Source of the DNA: Anderseniella sp963700885
GTDB lineage: Bacteria; Pseudomonadota; Alphaproteobacteria; Rhizobiales; Aestuariivirgaceae
Length of the DNA: 64,000 nt
NCBI GenBank assembly: GCA_963700885.1
Contig: CAVOZJ010000002.1
Coordinates: 186,001-250,000 of the forward strand
Direction of reading: 5' to 3'
Made by a program: the position numbers and the translations under genes. This document shows, in pieces, positions 8,392 to 17,404 of this stretch (the first letter of the stretch is position 1; each line of letters starts with the position of its first letter). Under the pieces are notes generated by a model, which saw only the letters and a program-made list of their open reading frames with translations, did not search any database and was not told where the DNA came from.

Positions 8392-9816
8392 TTAATCCGG
8401 CGCGGTTACCCTTGCCACTCTTAGAAGGTTTGTCTTGCCGGGTGTCCGCAGGGGAACACCTGCCGTGATGACAATGTGGTCACCAACCTTTGCAATTTTC
8501 TCGTTCCGCGAAATATTCACAGCACGCTGAACCATGTCATCCAGATCGTGGGCGTCTTCGGTGTGCATGCAATGCAGTCCCCACACGACAGCCAGGCGGC
8601 GTCCGGTGGCTATGATCGGCGTCAGCGCTATGACCGGCATGTCAGGGCGTTCACGCGCAACGCGCAGACCGGTTGAACCTGAACCGGTATAACACACAAT
8701 GGCTGCCACATTGAGCGTCTCGGCCACCGTTCGCGCAGCATGTGAAATGGCATCAGCGCTGGTTGGCTGGGGCTCGGTCCGGGCATTCTTGATGATGTCG
8801 CGGTAAAGCGGATCACGCTCGATGCATTGCGCAATCCTGTCCATGGTTTCGACGGCCTTCTCAGGCCACTGACCGGCAGCTGACTCTGCCGACAGCATGA
8901 TCGCGTCAGCGCCTTCAAACAGCGCGGTTGCAACGTCCGATACTTCAGCGCGGGTCGGCACTGGCTCAAGGATCATGCTTTCCAGCATCTGGGTCGCTAC
9001 GACGACCGGCTTTCCGGCGCGGCGGCAGGCGCGCACCATGTGTTTCTGCCAGCCCGGTACAGATTCCAGGGGCAATTCAACACCGAGGTCGCCGCGGGCC
9101 ACCATGATGGCATCCGCCTGCTGGATAATGTCGTTCAGCGATTTCAGCGCGGATGGCTTTTCAATCTTGACCATGATACCGGCCCTGTCGCCGATGATGG
9201 CGCGGGCCTCGGCGACGTCCGACGGCTGTTGTACGAATGACAGGGCAACCCAGTCGATGTCCAGCGTCAGTGCATAATCGAGGTCAGCAAGATCCTTCTC
9301 CGTCAATGGCGTGAGAGGAATGATGGTGTCCGGCAAATTGACGCCCTTGCGCGCTGACAGCACTCCGCCGAAGATGACCCGGGTTTCGATAGTCCGGTCA
9401 TTGGCAGCGGTGACTTCCAAGCGGATACGCCCGTCATTCAGCAACAGGTTTTCACCCGGTTTGACAGCCTGAAAGATTTCCGGATGAGGCAGGTGAACCC
9501 GATCCTCGTCACCTGGCGTTTCATCCATGTCGAGAATGAATTTGTCACCGGCATTAATGGTGACTTCGTCCTTGATGAAGGTGTCAATTCGCAACTTGGG
9601 ACCCTGAAGGTCTACCAGCACGGCTATCGGGCGGGAGTGTTTTTTTTCTATTCGACGGATTATGTCGAAACGGGACTTGAGATTGGGGTGATCAGAATGG
9701 CTCATGTTGATGCGGAACACATCCACACCGGCGAGAAACAGTTTCTCGATCATTTCTTCGGTTTCAGAGGCCGGCCCCAGTGTTGCGACAATCTTCGCCT
9801 GTCTTTGCCGTCTCAC
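8392..9816 (-). CDS. pyk: pyruvate kinase
   Basis: A 474-residue protein of the standard length. It begins at GTG with RRQRQAKIVATLGPAS and has the catalytic region MVKIEKPSAL and the signature MVARGDLGVELPLE, followed by the C-terminal allosteric-type domain. It converts phosphoenolpyruvate and ADP to pyruvate and ATP. The gene lies 32 nt downstream of the DUF1036 gene on the same strand, an arrangement common in alphaproteobacteria. Confidence 0.97.
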   Translation of the reverse strand: MRRQRQAKIVATLGPASETEEMIEKLFLAGVDVFRINMSHSDHPNLKSRFDIIRRIEKKHSRPIAVLVDLQGPKLRIDTFIKDEVTINAGDKFILDMDETPGDEDRVHLPHPEIFQAVKPGENLLLNDGRIRLEVTAANDRTIETRVIFGGVLSARKGVNLPDTIIPLTPLTEKDLADLDYALTLDIDWVALSFVQQPSDVAEARAIIGDRAGIMVKIEKPSALKSLNDIIQQADAIMVARGDLGVELPLESVPGWQKHMVRACRRAGKPVVVATQMLESMILEPVPTRAEVSDVATALFEGADAIMLSAESAAGQWPEKAVETMDRIAQCIERDPLYRDIIKNARTEPQPTSADAISHAARTVAETLNVAAIVCYTGSGSTGLRVARERPDMPVIALTPIIATGRRLAVVWGLHCMHTEDAHDLDDMVQRAVNISRNEKIAKVGDHIVITAGVPLRTPGKTNLLRVARVTAPD

Positions 9817-9848
9817 GTCCTCACCACCTCATTGTTTTCGTTGTGTGA

Positions 9849-10292
9849 TTATTGTGTTGCAGGCGGAGCCGGCTGGGTCTTCGCACCCTCAAGCCGAATG
9901 GTCCAATCGGTGTTCTCGCCGGTGTCTACTTCGAAGAAACCGGTTTGCTTGTAACCACGTTCCTGACAACTTTTCAGACCGCGGATAGTGAACAGCTTGT
10001 CGCGGCTGCACATCTGGGCGCTACCGCCCCAGGACCCGCCATTGTCATAGTCAACGGCATAAATATAATACCAGCGCGCAATCAGGGGGCCTTTCAGCAA
10101 TGTTTCGCAAGCGTTGGCTGCAATGTTCCACCAACCTTCAGAGGCCCACCCCTGCTGGTCCTTGTAGCCAAGGGCCACGCCAACGCGGCTGGGTGTCAAG
10201 TTGCAAAGTTTGAGGTCTGCGTGTGCAGGTGCCGACTGTATGAAGAATGCCGGAGCGGCAACAGCCAAAGCAATAAGAAGTGAACGCTTCAT
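9849..10292 (-). CDS. DUF1036 secreted protein
   Basis: A 147-residue protein with a signal peptide ending APAHA before DLKLCNLT. The mature part (CNLTPSRVGVALGYKD, GWWNIAANACETLL, WYYIYAVDYDNGGSWGG) matches DUF1036, a family of small exported proteins of unknown function with conserved cysteines. It is the first gene of a leftward pair with pyk, and the divergent neighbour is an N-formylglutamate amidohydrolase gene. Confidence 0.85.
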   Translation of the reverse strand: MKRSLLIALAVAAPAFFIQSAPAHADLKLCNLTPSRVGVALGYKDQQGWASEGWWNIAANACETLLKGPLIARWYYIYAVDYDNGGSWGGSAQMCSRDKLFTIRGLKSCQERGYKQTGFFEVDTGENTDWTIRLEGAKTQPAPPATQ

Positions 10293-10579
10293 ATGCAGTC
10301 TTTCCCAAAGACGCGGTCGTACGCGGCGATCCGCTGTCCTTCCCTATTCGAACCCGATCCGGGCATCATCAGTGCAAGATCACTGGTGCTGATACCCCGA
10401 AGTATTATGACGGCGAAACTTTGGTTTGGCCCACCCCAGATTGTCATCGCAAAAATGGCGGTTACATGACATGACGCCGCTTCGCCGTATTGCATGTTAT
10501 CAACGTGTTCTGTGATCCGGTCAAGCATGCTTGATGCGCGGTGGACAATGACGATGCGCGTTCTATAGTCCGTTGCGTC
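10293..10579. promoter_or_regulatory. divergent promoter region, DUF1036-pyk and amidohydrolase
   Basis: About 290 nt separate the two divergent genes. Rightward, TATAGT at 10564-10569 with GTGGAC 17 nt upstream looks like a sigma-70-type promoter. If so, the transcript begins within a few nucleotides of the ATG at 10580, and a GTG at 10541 would not be a start. No clear leftward promoter was picked out. Confidence 0.4.
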
Positions 10580-11413
10580 ATGAATATCGCTTCAACAGTC
10601 TCTCACACCGGTCCATCGGACATGGAATACTCATCCGGATATGCAAGCCACTATGTTTTGCCAGGCGACCGCGGGCGCGGAATACTGCTGATATGCGATC
10701 ATGCCACCAATGCACTGCCGAAGATGTATGGCAACCTGGGCCTGCCCGCATCGGAGTTTGAGCGGCATATTGCCTATGATATCGGTGTTGAAGCCGTTGT
10801 GAACGGCCTGTCGGCACGACTTGGGTTGCCCGCAGTACTGTCGTGCTTCTCCAGGTTGCTGATCGATCCGAACCGCGGCATGAATGATCCAACCCTGATC
10901 ATGCAGTTGTCGGATGGAGCTGTGGTGCCTGGTAACAGGGAGATCGACGAAGCAGAGCGGAATTACAGACTTTCGCGGTTCTATGAACCCTATCATTCTG
11001 CCATCGAGGCTGAAATTGACGCTGCAATTGGCGAAGCGGTTCCGCCTGTGCTGATATCTGTTCACAGCTTTACGCCAGCCTGGAAGGGGATTGTGCGGCC
11101 ATGGCATGCCGGGCTGTTATGGGAGGGCGACAGACGATGTTCGGATCTGTTCATTCAGGCCTTGTCTGCCGACCCTGGTCTGGTGATTGGCGACAACGAG
11201 CCCTATGCAGGAGGCCTTGCGGGAGACTGCATGAACATACACTCGGTAAAGCGAGGATTACCCCATACATTAGTTGAAATCCGCCAGGACCTGATTTCAG
11301 ATGGCGAAGGCGTGTCACAATGGATTGACCGGCTGGCAGGCGTTATTGAGAATATGATCGCCAATGACCAAATCAAGTCGCTGGTCTGCAGCAAACCTTC
11401 GAGAAAGGAGTAA
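10580..11413 (+). CDS. N-formylglutamate amidohydrolase family protein
   Basis: A 277-residue protein with ILLICDHATNALP near the N-terminus and LISVHSFTP and HTLVEIRQDLI later, which are typical of the HutG-type N-formylglutamate amidohydrolase family (zinc-dependent removal of formate from N-formylglutamate). No other histidine-utilisation gene is near, so the true substrate is unclear. The start is uncertain: ATG at 10580 or 10622, neither with a good ribosome-binding site. It ends 2 nt before the DUF1244 gene and is co-transcribed with it. Confidence 0.8.
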   Translation: MNIASTVSHTGPSDMEYSSGYASHYVLPGDRGRGILLICDHATNALPKMYGNLGLPASEFERHIAYDIGVEAVVNGLSARLGLPAVLSCFSRLLIDPNRGMNDPTLIMQLSDGAVVPGNREIDEAERNYRLSRFYEPYHSAIEAEIDAAIGEAVPPVLISVHSFTPAWKGIVRPWHAGLLWEGDRRCSDLFIQALSADPGLVIGDNEPYAGGLAGDCMNIHSVKRGLPHTLVEIRQDLISDGEGVSQWIDRLAGVIENMIANDQIKSLVCSKPSRKE

Positions 11414-11415
11414 CA

Positions 11416-11712
11416 ATGGATCAGAAAACCCAAACCGAACTGGAGGCGGCGGCGTTTCGGCGACTTCTAGCGCATTTGAGGGAGCGCACGGATGTTCAAA
11501 ACATTGATCTGATGAATTTGGGCGGGTTTTGCCGCAACTGCCTGTCCAACTGGCTCAAAGATGCTGCGGATGAAAACGGGATTGCGCTGGACAAGGAAGC
11601 CGCCCGTCAGCATGTCTATGGCATGCCCTATGCGGAGTGGAAAGCCAAGCATCAAACCGAGGCAACGCCTGCACAGGCGGAGGCACTTTCCAAGTCGCAT
11701 AGCGGGCACTAA
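11416..11712 (+). CDS. DUF1244 family protein
   Basis: A 98-residue protein with GGFCRNCLSNWLKDAA and GMPYAEWKAKHQ, the conserved core of DUF1244, a small helical family with a Cys-x-x-Cys pair. Its function is unknown. AAAGGAG lies 6 nt before the ATG, and the gene begins 2 nt after the amidohydrolase stop, so the two form a tight operon. Confidence 0.9.
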   Translation: MDQKTQTELEAAAFRRLLAHLRERTDVQNIDLMNLGGFCRNCLSNWLKDAADENGIALDKEAARQHVYGMPYAEWKAKHQTEATPAQAEALSKSHSGH

Positions 11713-11793
11713 AGCGCTTTTCGGATAAAATAGCGCGTCAAAACAAAAACTAAAGCGAAGAACATGGTTCACATCAAACGCAAACCGCTTTAG
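11709..11793. repeat. 85-bp palindromic intergenic repeat
   Basis: Bounded by CTAAAGCG (11709-11716) and CGCTTTAG (11786-11793), with an internal AAAGCG near 11747. The layout resembles the dispersed AAGCGC..CGCTTTAG intergenic palindromes common in Rhizobiales. It overlaps the DUF1244 stop codon and directly abuts a second repeat at 11795. Confidence 0.5.
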
Positions 11794-11794
11794 A

Positions 11795-11850
11795 CCGACA
11801 TGGGTTCAGATGAATCCATAACCAGATCCAGATCAAGATAGAACGGACCC
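11795..11850. repeat. dispersed repeat, copy a (partial)
   Basis: Begins with CCGACATGGGTTCA (11795-11808), identical over 14 nt to 47677-47690. An imperfect inverted partner (GAATCCAT) follows, then CCAGATCCAGATC. This is one of four loci in the window sharing these modules (also 40191, 42781 and 47677). It lies between DUF1244 and gapR. Confidence 0.5.
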
Positions 11851-11855
11851 AATTC

Positions 11856-12143
11856 ATGGATACGAAAACCGGATTTGCTCAAGGCCAGCTAAGGAGCCTG
11901 ATCGAACGCATTGAACGGCTTGAAGAAGAAAAGAAGGCGATCGCTGCTGATATCAAGGAAGTGTATGGTGAGGCCAAGGCCAACGGCTTTGATACCAAGA
12001 TCATGCGGAAGGTTGTAGGCCTTCGCAAGAAAGACAGTGCGGAACGTCAGGAAGAAGAGGCCATACTGGACCTTTATCTCAGCGCACTTGGCATGATCGT
12101 TACGGACTCCGTGGAGCGGGAAGGTGCTGCTGCTGCGGAATGA
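11856..12143 (+). CDS. gapR: GapR-family (DUF2312) nucleoid-associated DNA-binding protein
   Basis: A 95-residue protein matching DUF2312/GapR: an N-terminal coiled helix (LRSLIERIERLEEEKKAIA), the basic segment EVYGEAKANGFDTKIMRKVV and RKKDSAERQEEE. In Caulobacter GapR binds overtwisted AT-rich DNA as a tetramer and aids replication (established knowledge). The start ATG at 11856 follows a repeat-rich 140-nt region. No strong ribosome-binding site is visible. It appears to be monocistronic. Confidence 0.92.
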   Translation: MDTKTGFAQGQLRSLIERIERLEEEKKAIAADIKEVYGEAKANGFDTKIMRKVVGLRKKDSAERQEEEAILDLYLSALGMIVTDSVEREGAAAAE

Positions 12144-12243
12144 TTGTCACCTGTCAACGGGGTGTGCGCTTCGACTTTGGCAGTAATCAGGTTAAGGGTT
12201 TTGGTTGATACAGCTTTCGGTTGAAAATTAAGGTTGTAAATCA

Positions 12244-13050
12244 ATGATTTCGACAGTCCTGAGCATAGTCGCCGTTTTCGGGAGTATGCAACCGGGCTGG
12301 ATGAATCCGGACGCTGGCAGGGATGTTCGCTGTGTGCGGGCAGGGGATCTGGTCACTGTGGTCACAGTTTCCAGCTCTACAGATGCAGGCACATCCCAGA
12401 CAGATGATGCGGAATCAGCGGCAGAGCACCTGTCGCTAGGCAGTCACCATCTGGACAGCGGAAATTATGACGCGGCCCTGGATGAATTCACCCGGGCGCT
12501 TGATCGTGATCCGAACTCCTGGGTTGCCTATTTGCTGCGGGCGTATCTTTATCAGTTGCAGAAAAAATACCGGCTGGCCATCGATGATCTCGATAAATCC
12601 ATTGAGCTCAACCCTACTGTCGAGGCTCACGTCATGCGTGGGGTTGCATATGCCTTTTCCGGAGATGATGCGGCGGCACTGAAGGATTATGTTGTCGCAG
12701 CAGGTATCGATCCTGACTATGGCAGCACTTACAAACAGCGAGCCTACATATACCTGCGGCAGGGCAACTTCGCCCGGGCAGAGAGCGATATTCAGGAAGC
12801 AGTAAGACTTCTTCCGGACGACCTGGAGGTTCAGCACAGCTTCGGCGATGTGTTGTTTTATGCAGGCAAGATGGATGCTGCTGAACGGCAATGGAAAAAG
12901 ATGTGCGCGATTGCCGACGCAAAGACCACCATGAACTGGCAAAAAAGACTTGCAGCAACGGGTAACTATCATGGATCGATAGATGGAGATTGTGATCGCG
13001 AACTGATTGACGCATTTGCAGCCTGCGCGCGAAACAAATGCCAGTTTTGA
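12244..13050 (+). CDS. TPR protein with possible peptidoglycan-binding-like C-terminus
   Basis: A 268-residue protein. A short hydrophobic start is followed by a polar linker and about four tetratricopeptide repeats (residues 58-215), each with the usual A/G-Y-A spacing. The last 45 residues include LAATGNYHGSIDGDCDRELIDA, which looks like the small peptidoglycan-binding (PG_binding_1-like) helix bundle. The C-terminus has three cysteines. Role unknown; export is likely but the signal peptide is weak. AAGG lies about 10 nt before the ATG. Confidence 0.65.
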   Translation: MISTVLSIVAVFGSMQPGWMNPDAGRDVRCVRAGDLVTVVTVSSSTDAGTSQTDDAESAAEHLSLGSHHLDSGNYDAALDEFTRALDRDPNSWVAYLLRAYLYQLQKKYRLAIDDLDKSIELNPTVEAHVMRGVAYAFSGDDAAALKDYVVAAGIDPDYGSTYKQRAYIYLRQGNFARAESDIQEAVRLLPDDLEVQHSFGDVLFYAGKMDAAERQWKKMCAIADAKTTMNWQKRLAATGNYHGSIDGDCDRELIDAFAACARNKCQF

Positions 13051-13054
13051 CCAG

Positions 13055-13098
13055 AGCAGCCTGGGTTTCAGCGGAGCGAGAAGTGCTGCTGTTTTATT
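13055..13098 (+). terminator. weak terminator-like hairpin after the TPR gene
   Basis: AGCAGC (13055-13060) can pair with GCTGCT (13085-13090), followed by GTTTTATTT. The 24-nt loop makes this only a tentative terminator between two convergent genes. Confidence 0.3.
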
Positions 13099-13124
13099 TC
13101 TTTGAACGCCGGAGGGAAAACCTG

Positions 13125-14585
13125 TCAGTTTTCGAAACTTAGGGGCGCTTCCACCATTTTCAGAATTCCAGAGTTTTGAGCTTCGCTCTGCTGCCAGATT
13201 TTCTGGGTACCTACGGCTTCAGGGGTGAAATTGCCCTTGCCGGAACGGTTGACAACCTGGCTGTCAGCTTTACCTGACCGGTTTACACCATTGCTGATAG
13301 TTACGGTTTCTTCTGCACTTTCTGCCGTCGGCATAAAGGCTTCGATCAGACGCGAAAGTGCTGACTTGTCCTCATTGCTGAGAGGGTGAATTGCATGTTC
13401 GTCGTCGTTAACAAACGGTTGCGGTGCACCATCACGCCGGGCAATCGCTTCGGTGCTGGAAAACAAGTCGCTCAGGCTGGAGGTATTGGCATAACTGATG
13501 CTGAGCGGGCGTATGCCAGGTTCCCGCATGGCTGGCGCGTCATTGCTGAGACTACCCTTGGCAGTCGCATTGACGGAGTTCAAATCCTCATAAACCAGGG
13601 AAGCTATGGTTACAGGGCCAAGACTGCCACGCACGGGCGAAATGTTATCTTCAGAGAAATTCTGGCGTTCCACTGGTGCAGAAGCAGGTTGAATCTGCAT
13701 GTTGGCTGCGGCGAGCATGAGAACTTCAATCGGTCTTGGACGCGGCTTCGGAGCAACATCACGCAAGGCGGCTGCCATCGCTGCCGGTGCCGGGGTGTTG
13801 GCCACTGCGGCGACAACCGCTTCAGCCATGCTGGCGGGCATCAGGCTGATCGGGCCAGCTGGACTTTCCTGGACCTTTTTCTGAGTTGGCGCCGGCTGGA
13901 ATGCCGCATATTGCGAATTGTTGGGCCGGCCTTTGCGGGCTGCAACGGTCTTATAGTATTTGCGCTCGATCGTGGCCTGGCGTGTTGCGCTCATACGTGG
14001 CCAGTGCCGGACGCTGCCATTGTCAATATGAACGAAACCATGCTGGCCGGAACGTGGATAGTAGCCAACGCCACCGATCTTACGGACGAAGGCGGATCCC
14101 ATGACTTTTTCCACAGGAACGTCCGGGAAATAAAAATCAATTGCGCGGCCTGCCATATGCTGAGACTTGCGTGCAACCTTGCGGCCAATCCGCTTCAGCA
14201 TCGCGTTGGTGCCGGGTGAGCGATAGCCGGAAATGATATGAACCGGCTTTTTCGAACCCAGATCGGCATGCAATTCCCACAGAAGATCTATTGTTTCCAA
14301 TGACATCTTGGTCGGTTCATCGCGACGCCAGTCACGCAAAAACCAGTTGATCTTCTTGAGAGCGGCCTCATCGTACTTGCCGTCTTTCTTATAGGTGACG
14401 GTCAGTGTTTCCTTGGTATGCGTGAAATACATTGAAAGCGTGCGATCTACGGCAGACGCCGTGGCACAGGTTGCTGCTGACGCGCCAAAGGCCACCGTAG
14501 TTGCAAAACAACCGGTCAAAACTTTACGCTTGGCCTGAGAAACCGCGCCGTCAATCAGCGTGGTCCAAGGAACCCTGCACTGCAT
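13125..14585 (-). CDS. DUF882 (M15-like) peptidoglycan-associated peptidase
   Basis: A protein of about 486 residues. After an export-type hydrophobic region (LTGCFATTVAFGASAATCA) comes a DUF882/YcbK-like domain: VHIISGYRSPGTNAML, SQHMAGRAIDF, GGVGYYPRSGQHGFVHID, GSVRHWPRM. These carry the His/Asp zinc ligands of the M15 D-Ala-D-Ala carboxypeptidase fold. The last 300 residues are low-complexity and poorly conserved. The start is uncertain (ATG 14585 or upstream). It probably acts on periplasmic cell wall; the neighbouring gene is an L,D-transpeptidase. Confidence 0.8.
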   Translation of the reverse strand: MQCRVPWTTLIDGAVSQAKRKVLTGCFATTVAFGASAATCATASAVDRTLSMYFTHTKETLTVTYKKDGKYDEAALKKINWFLRDWRRDEPTKMSLETIDLLWELHADLGSKKPVHIISGYRSPGTNAMLKRIGRKVARKSQHMAGRAIDFYFPDVPVEKVMGSAFVRKIGGVGYYPRSGQHGFVHIDNGSVRHWPRMSATRQATIERKYYKTVAARKGRPNNSQYAAFQPAPTQKKVQESPAGPISLMPASMAEAVVAAVANTPAPAAMAAALRDVAPKPRPRPIEVLMLAAANMQIQPASAPVERQNFSEDNISPVRGSLGPVTIASLVYEDLNSVNATAKGSLSNDAPAMREPGIRPLSISYANTSSLSDLFSSTEAIARRDGAPQPFVNDDEHAIHPLSNEDKSALSRLIEAFMPTAESAEETVTISNGVNRSGKADSQVVNRSGKGNFTPEAVGTQKIWQQSEAQNSGILKMVEAPLSFEN

Positions 14586-15019
14586 AACCACCATCACACG
14601 GGTGATCCCCGTATCCCCTAGATTCTGCTTCGGAGCAGAATTCTCATAAGCCTTTGTAACCGCATTCGTCAGAAACCACAAGAATAAGGCTGCTATTAGG
14701 CGTTGTTTTTACTCAGCTAATTGATCATTGCATGGTCTGATTAACACCCGCTTAAGCACAGCAGCAAAAATTGGTGTTTATATGCTGAAAAAAGATGGTT
14801 TCTGGCCGAAATTGTGAAAAAAGTACGATCCTATCTCCACCTGGAGCAGTTCAGGTTTCACTGAAAAAACCTGCACTCCAGCCCTTTTTCCCATGTTACA
14901 CTGTCTGCAAAACCACTCGCACTACTTTAGGACATGGAAAGCGGACTACGCCGGTGCCGGAATGAAAATCCCATATGCATGTCATCCATTGCATTTTAAG
15001 GCTGACAGATTGGCAAGCC
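14586..15019. other. intergenic region with a long palindromic repeat
   Basis: About 430 nt between two leftward cell-wall genes. It is AT-rich near 14690-14830, where a promoter for the DUF882 gene may lie, and holds the palindrome at 14841-14881. No coding frame is convincing. Confidence 0.5.
14841..14881. repeat. palindromic element in intergenic region
   Basis: A two-part stem: CTGGAG (14841-14846) pairs with CTCCAG (14876-14881), and CAGGTTT (14852-14858) pairs with AAACCTG (14867-14873). CCCTTTTTCCC follows on the plus strand. No rightward gene precedes it, so it is more likely a dispersed intergenic palindrome than a terminator. Confidence 0.5.
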
Positions 15020-17113
15020 TTATCGCAGGACATCCTTTTCAGCCTTCATTGCACGGGCGAGGTACATGTCGCGTTCGTAGACATCCGGGTAATAGGCCAA
15101 ATCTCCCGATTCTTCGGTCCACGCAGTGAAATAAGTCAGGTGGACCGGCAACTTTTTGGCAAGCTGCACCGGTGTGTTCTTGCGGCTTGCTATGGTCGTT
15201 TCAATTTTGCTCTGAGACCAACCCAGAATCTGGGTTGCAAGGTCGCGCGGGTTTTGCACCCGTACGCAGCCATGGCTGAAAGCGCGGTTATCATTGTCGA
15301 ACAATGAACGCTTCGGCGTGTCATGCAGGTAAATGGCATGTTTGTTGGGGAACATGAACTTCACTTCACCCAGCGCATTTTCCGGGCCGGGTTTCTGGCG
15401 AACGCCGATACCGCCACTGTAATTCCACCAATCCACATTCCAGCCTGAAATTCGCTGGCCACGGCTGTTGAGCACCTCATAACCGCGCTGTTCAAAGTAG
15501 CCCGGATTATTCTGTAACCGGCGCAGATATTCACCCTTGATGATGGATTGCGGTACCCCCCAGTAGGGATTGAACTCCACCCGTTCCATTTCGTCGGAGA
15601 AGAAGTAGGTCTGGTTCGAAGGTTTGCCGACGATAACACGGGTTGACCATTCGGTCTCGCCCCTGTTGATGATCTGCATTTTGTAGGCGGCCTGATTTAC
15701 CAATATGTAACGCGAACCAAGGTTTCGTGGCAGCCAACGCAAGCGCTCCATGTTGAGAGCAAGCTGATTGGCACGATTGACCGGTTTCTTGCCATTAAGC
15801 GCCTCAATTGTACGGTTGCCGGCGATACCGTCCGGGCTCAGTCCGGCGCTCTCCTGAAACGCCTTGAGAGCCAAGACGTCCGTTTCGCTCATTGTTACCG
15901 ACGGATTGTCAGCAGCCAATATCGAACTATCAGATCCAAACAGGGGAGCATCGCTTGCCTGACCGTCAGACATTGCGAGTTCGTCCTGGCTTTTCAACAA
16001 TTTCAGTTGTTTGAGCCGCTTTCGCAGAAGCAGAACGCGGTCATCCTCTACGCCCAGCTTCAAGAGTGGACCAGCCGGGATGACAATCTGCTTGATATTA
16101 CGGTCGCTGGAACCGAGTTCGATCAATGCCGCCTTCATTGCCGCGTAGGCCGGCAGTTTCGGATGCAGGCTAGTAAGCCAGTCCTGTGGGACAGGATGAT
16201 TGAACAGTGACGCCACTGCATCCTGAGCCGAGATCTTGGGCGGAGTCAGGTCGTGATATCCGGAAATCCTGTTGGGCGTAACCATGCCGGCTGCAGCGTG
16301 AGCCGAGTAGCGCAACGCCATCGCGGACAGTTGCAACTCAAACCTTGCCAGGCTATCGGCGTCAGTTGCAAGGTTGGCAATGCCGCCAGCGTTTTCAACT
16401 GAAGGCAACTGATACAGGTTTGGCTCCAGACCTTCCTGATCTGCGCTGGCCAGTACCTTCAGCACGGCGCGTGCGTTGGCGGTCGGTTCATCGTTCGCAA
16501 CCCACAGCGGTGCGAAGTCACGATCAGCATATGCCTTGACCAGCGCAACGGCCTGATCGCCGGCCAGTGAAACGCCGGTCGAACCGCTTTTCAAAGCCTC
16601 AAATACAGCCTGGGCGACCGGATCCGGCAGTTTGACGGTTTCAACAAATTCGTTTGCATCGACAACCGTGCCGGATGCGGACGCAAAAATTACACCTTCC
16701 GGACGAGGTTGTTTCAGGTCGCGGCCAGCCAGGGGCACCGGATAGTCGGCCTGGTACTCGTGATACTGTTCGCCGGTTGATGCTGCATCAGGACCGTCAT
16801 TGTCGGATAGAATTACCCGCTCGCGCGAACGACGGTTTCTGCCAAAATAGTCGCCGGAACGCGAAAAGAATCCACCCGTCCGGTCGAAAAAGTTGAACGA
16901 TGGTGTTTCTTGCCTGGCCCTGACACGGTTTCTTCTGGATCGATTGCTACGCTGTGTCCAGAAGCCGTCGTCCGACTCGGTACTGGTGCGGCCTTCGGTA
17001 TTGAAGTTGAAGGTCTTGAGCGGCCTCGTCTGGCTTTCCGCGCTGGCTGCAACGGCCATGACGGGCAATGCCAGACAGGACGCCAGCAAGACAGCACTCA
17101 AACGGGTCAACAT
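15020..17113 (-). CDS. YcbB-type murein L,D-transpeptidase
   Basis: A 697-residue protein with signal peptide MLTRLSAVLLASCLALPVMA. It has a YcbB-like scaffold domain, a peptidoglycan-binding helix bundle (ALKAFQESAGLSPDGIAGNRTIEALNG), and the catalytic YkuD domain with HAIYLHDTP and the active-site motif SHGCVRVQNP, whose Cys is the nucleophile. It would form 3-3 cross-links in peptidoglycan or attach proteins to it. GGAGG lies upstream of the start. It is large, as usual for this subgroup. Confidence 0.92.
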   Translation of the reverse strand: MLTRLSAVLLASCLALPVMAVAASAESQTRPLKTFNFNTEGRTSTESDDGFWTQRSNRSRRNRVRARQETPSFNFFDRTGGFFSRSGDYFGRNRRSRERVILSDNDGPDAASTGEQYHEYQADYPVPLAGRDLKQPRPEGVIFASASGTVVDANEFVETVKLPDPVAQAVFEALKSGSTGVSLAGDQAVALVKAYADRDFAPLWVANDEPTANARAVLKVLASADQEGLEPNLYQLPSVENAGGIANLATDADSLARFELQLSAMALRYSAHAAAGMVTPNRISGYHDLTPPKISAQDAVASLFNHPVPQDWLTSLHPKLPAYAAMKAALIELGSSDRNIKQIVIPAGPLLKLGVEDDRVLLLRKRLKQLKLLKSQDELAMSDGQASDAPLFGSDSSILAADNPSVTMSETDVLALKAFQESAGLSPDGIAGNRTIEALNGKKPVNRANQLALNMERLRWLPRNLGSRYILVNQAAYKMQIINRGETEWSTRVIVGKPSNQTYFFSDEMERVEFNPYWGVPQSIIKGEYLRRLQNNPGYFEQRGYEVLNSRGQRISGWNVDWWNYSGGIGVRQKPGPENALGEVKFMFPNKHAIYLHDTPKRSLFDNDNRAFSHGCVRVQNPRDLATQILGWSQSKIETTIASRKNTPVQLAKKLPVHLTYFTAWTEESGDLAYYPDVYERDMYLARAMKAEKDVLR

Positions 17114-17210
17114 CTCATAAACCTCCAGTGAATTGACTGTGAGTTAAGCCACAGCCTTTCTGTGTTCGCAATACTTCAACCGAGGGGAAGGCATAACTTT
17201 TCTGTAATCA

Positions 17211-17244
17211 GCACCTGAACCCGGATCAATCGGGTCTCAGGTGC
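17211..17244. other. strong inverted repeat upstream of the L,D-transpeptidase
   Basis: GCACCTGA (17211-17218) pairs with TCAGGTGC (17237-17244), and inside it CCCG (17220-17223) pairs with CGGG (17231-17234). It lies about 100 nt upstream of the transpeptidase start and 160 nt downstream of the regulator stop. No U-run follows on either strand. It could be a terminator, a leader hairpin or an operator. Confidence 0.45.
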
Positions 17245-17404
17245 GGGTAAATTTTCTGCCGCTTCCCGCTCCTGCGTGTCAAATGCGACCAGGTAGGCCT
17301 GTTCTTGCGGCAACCCAGTCAATCCTTGTCATTATCTGAAGCATTGCCTGAATTGTTGTTCAAAAAATGAAAGAACAGCTACTTTTTTATACATAGTTCA
17401 AATG

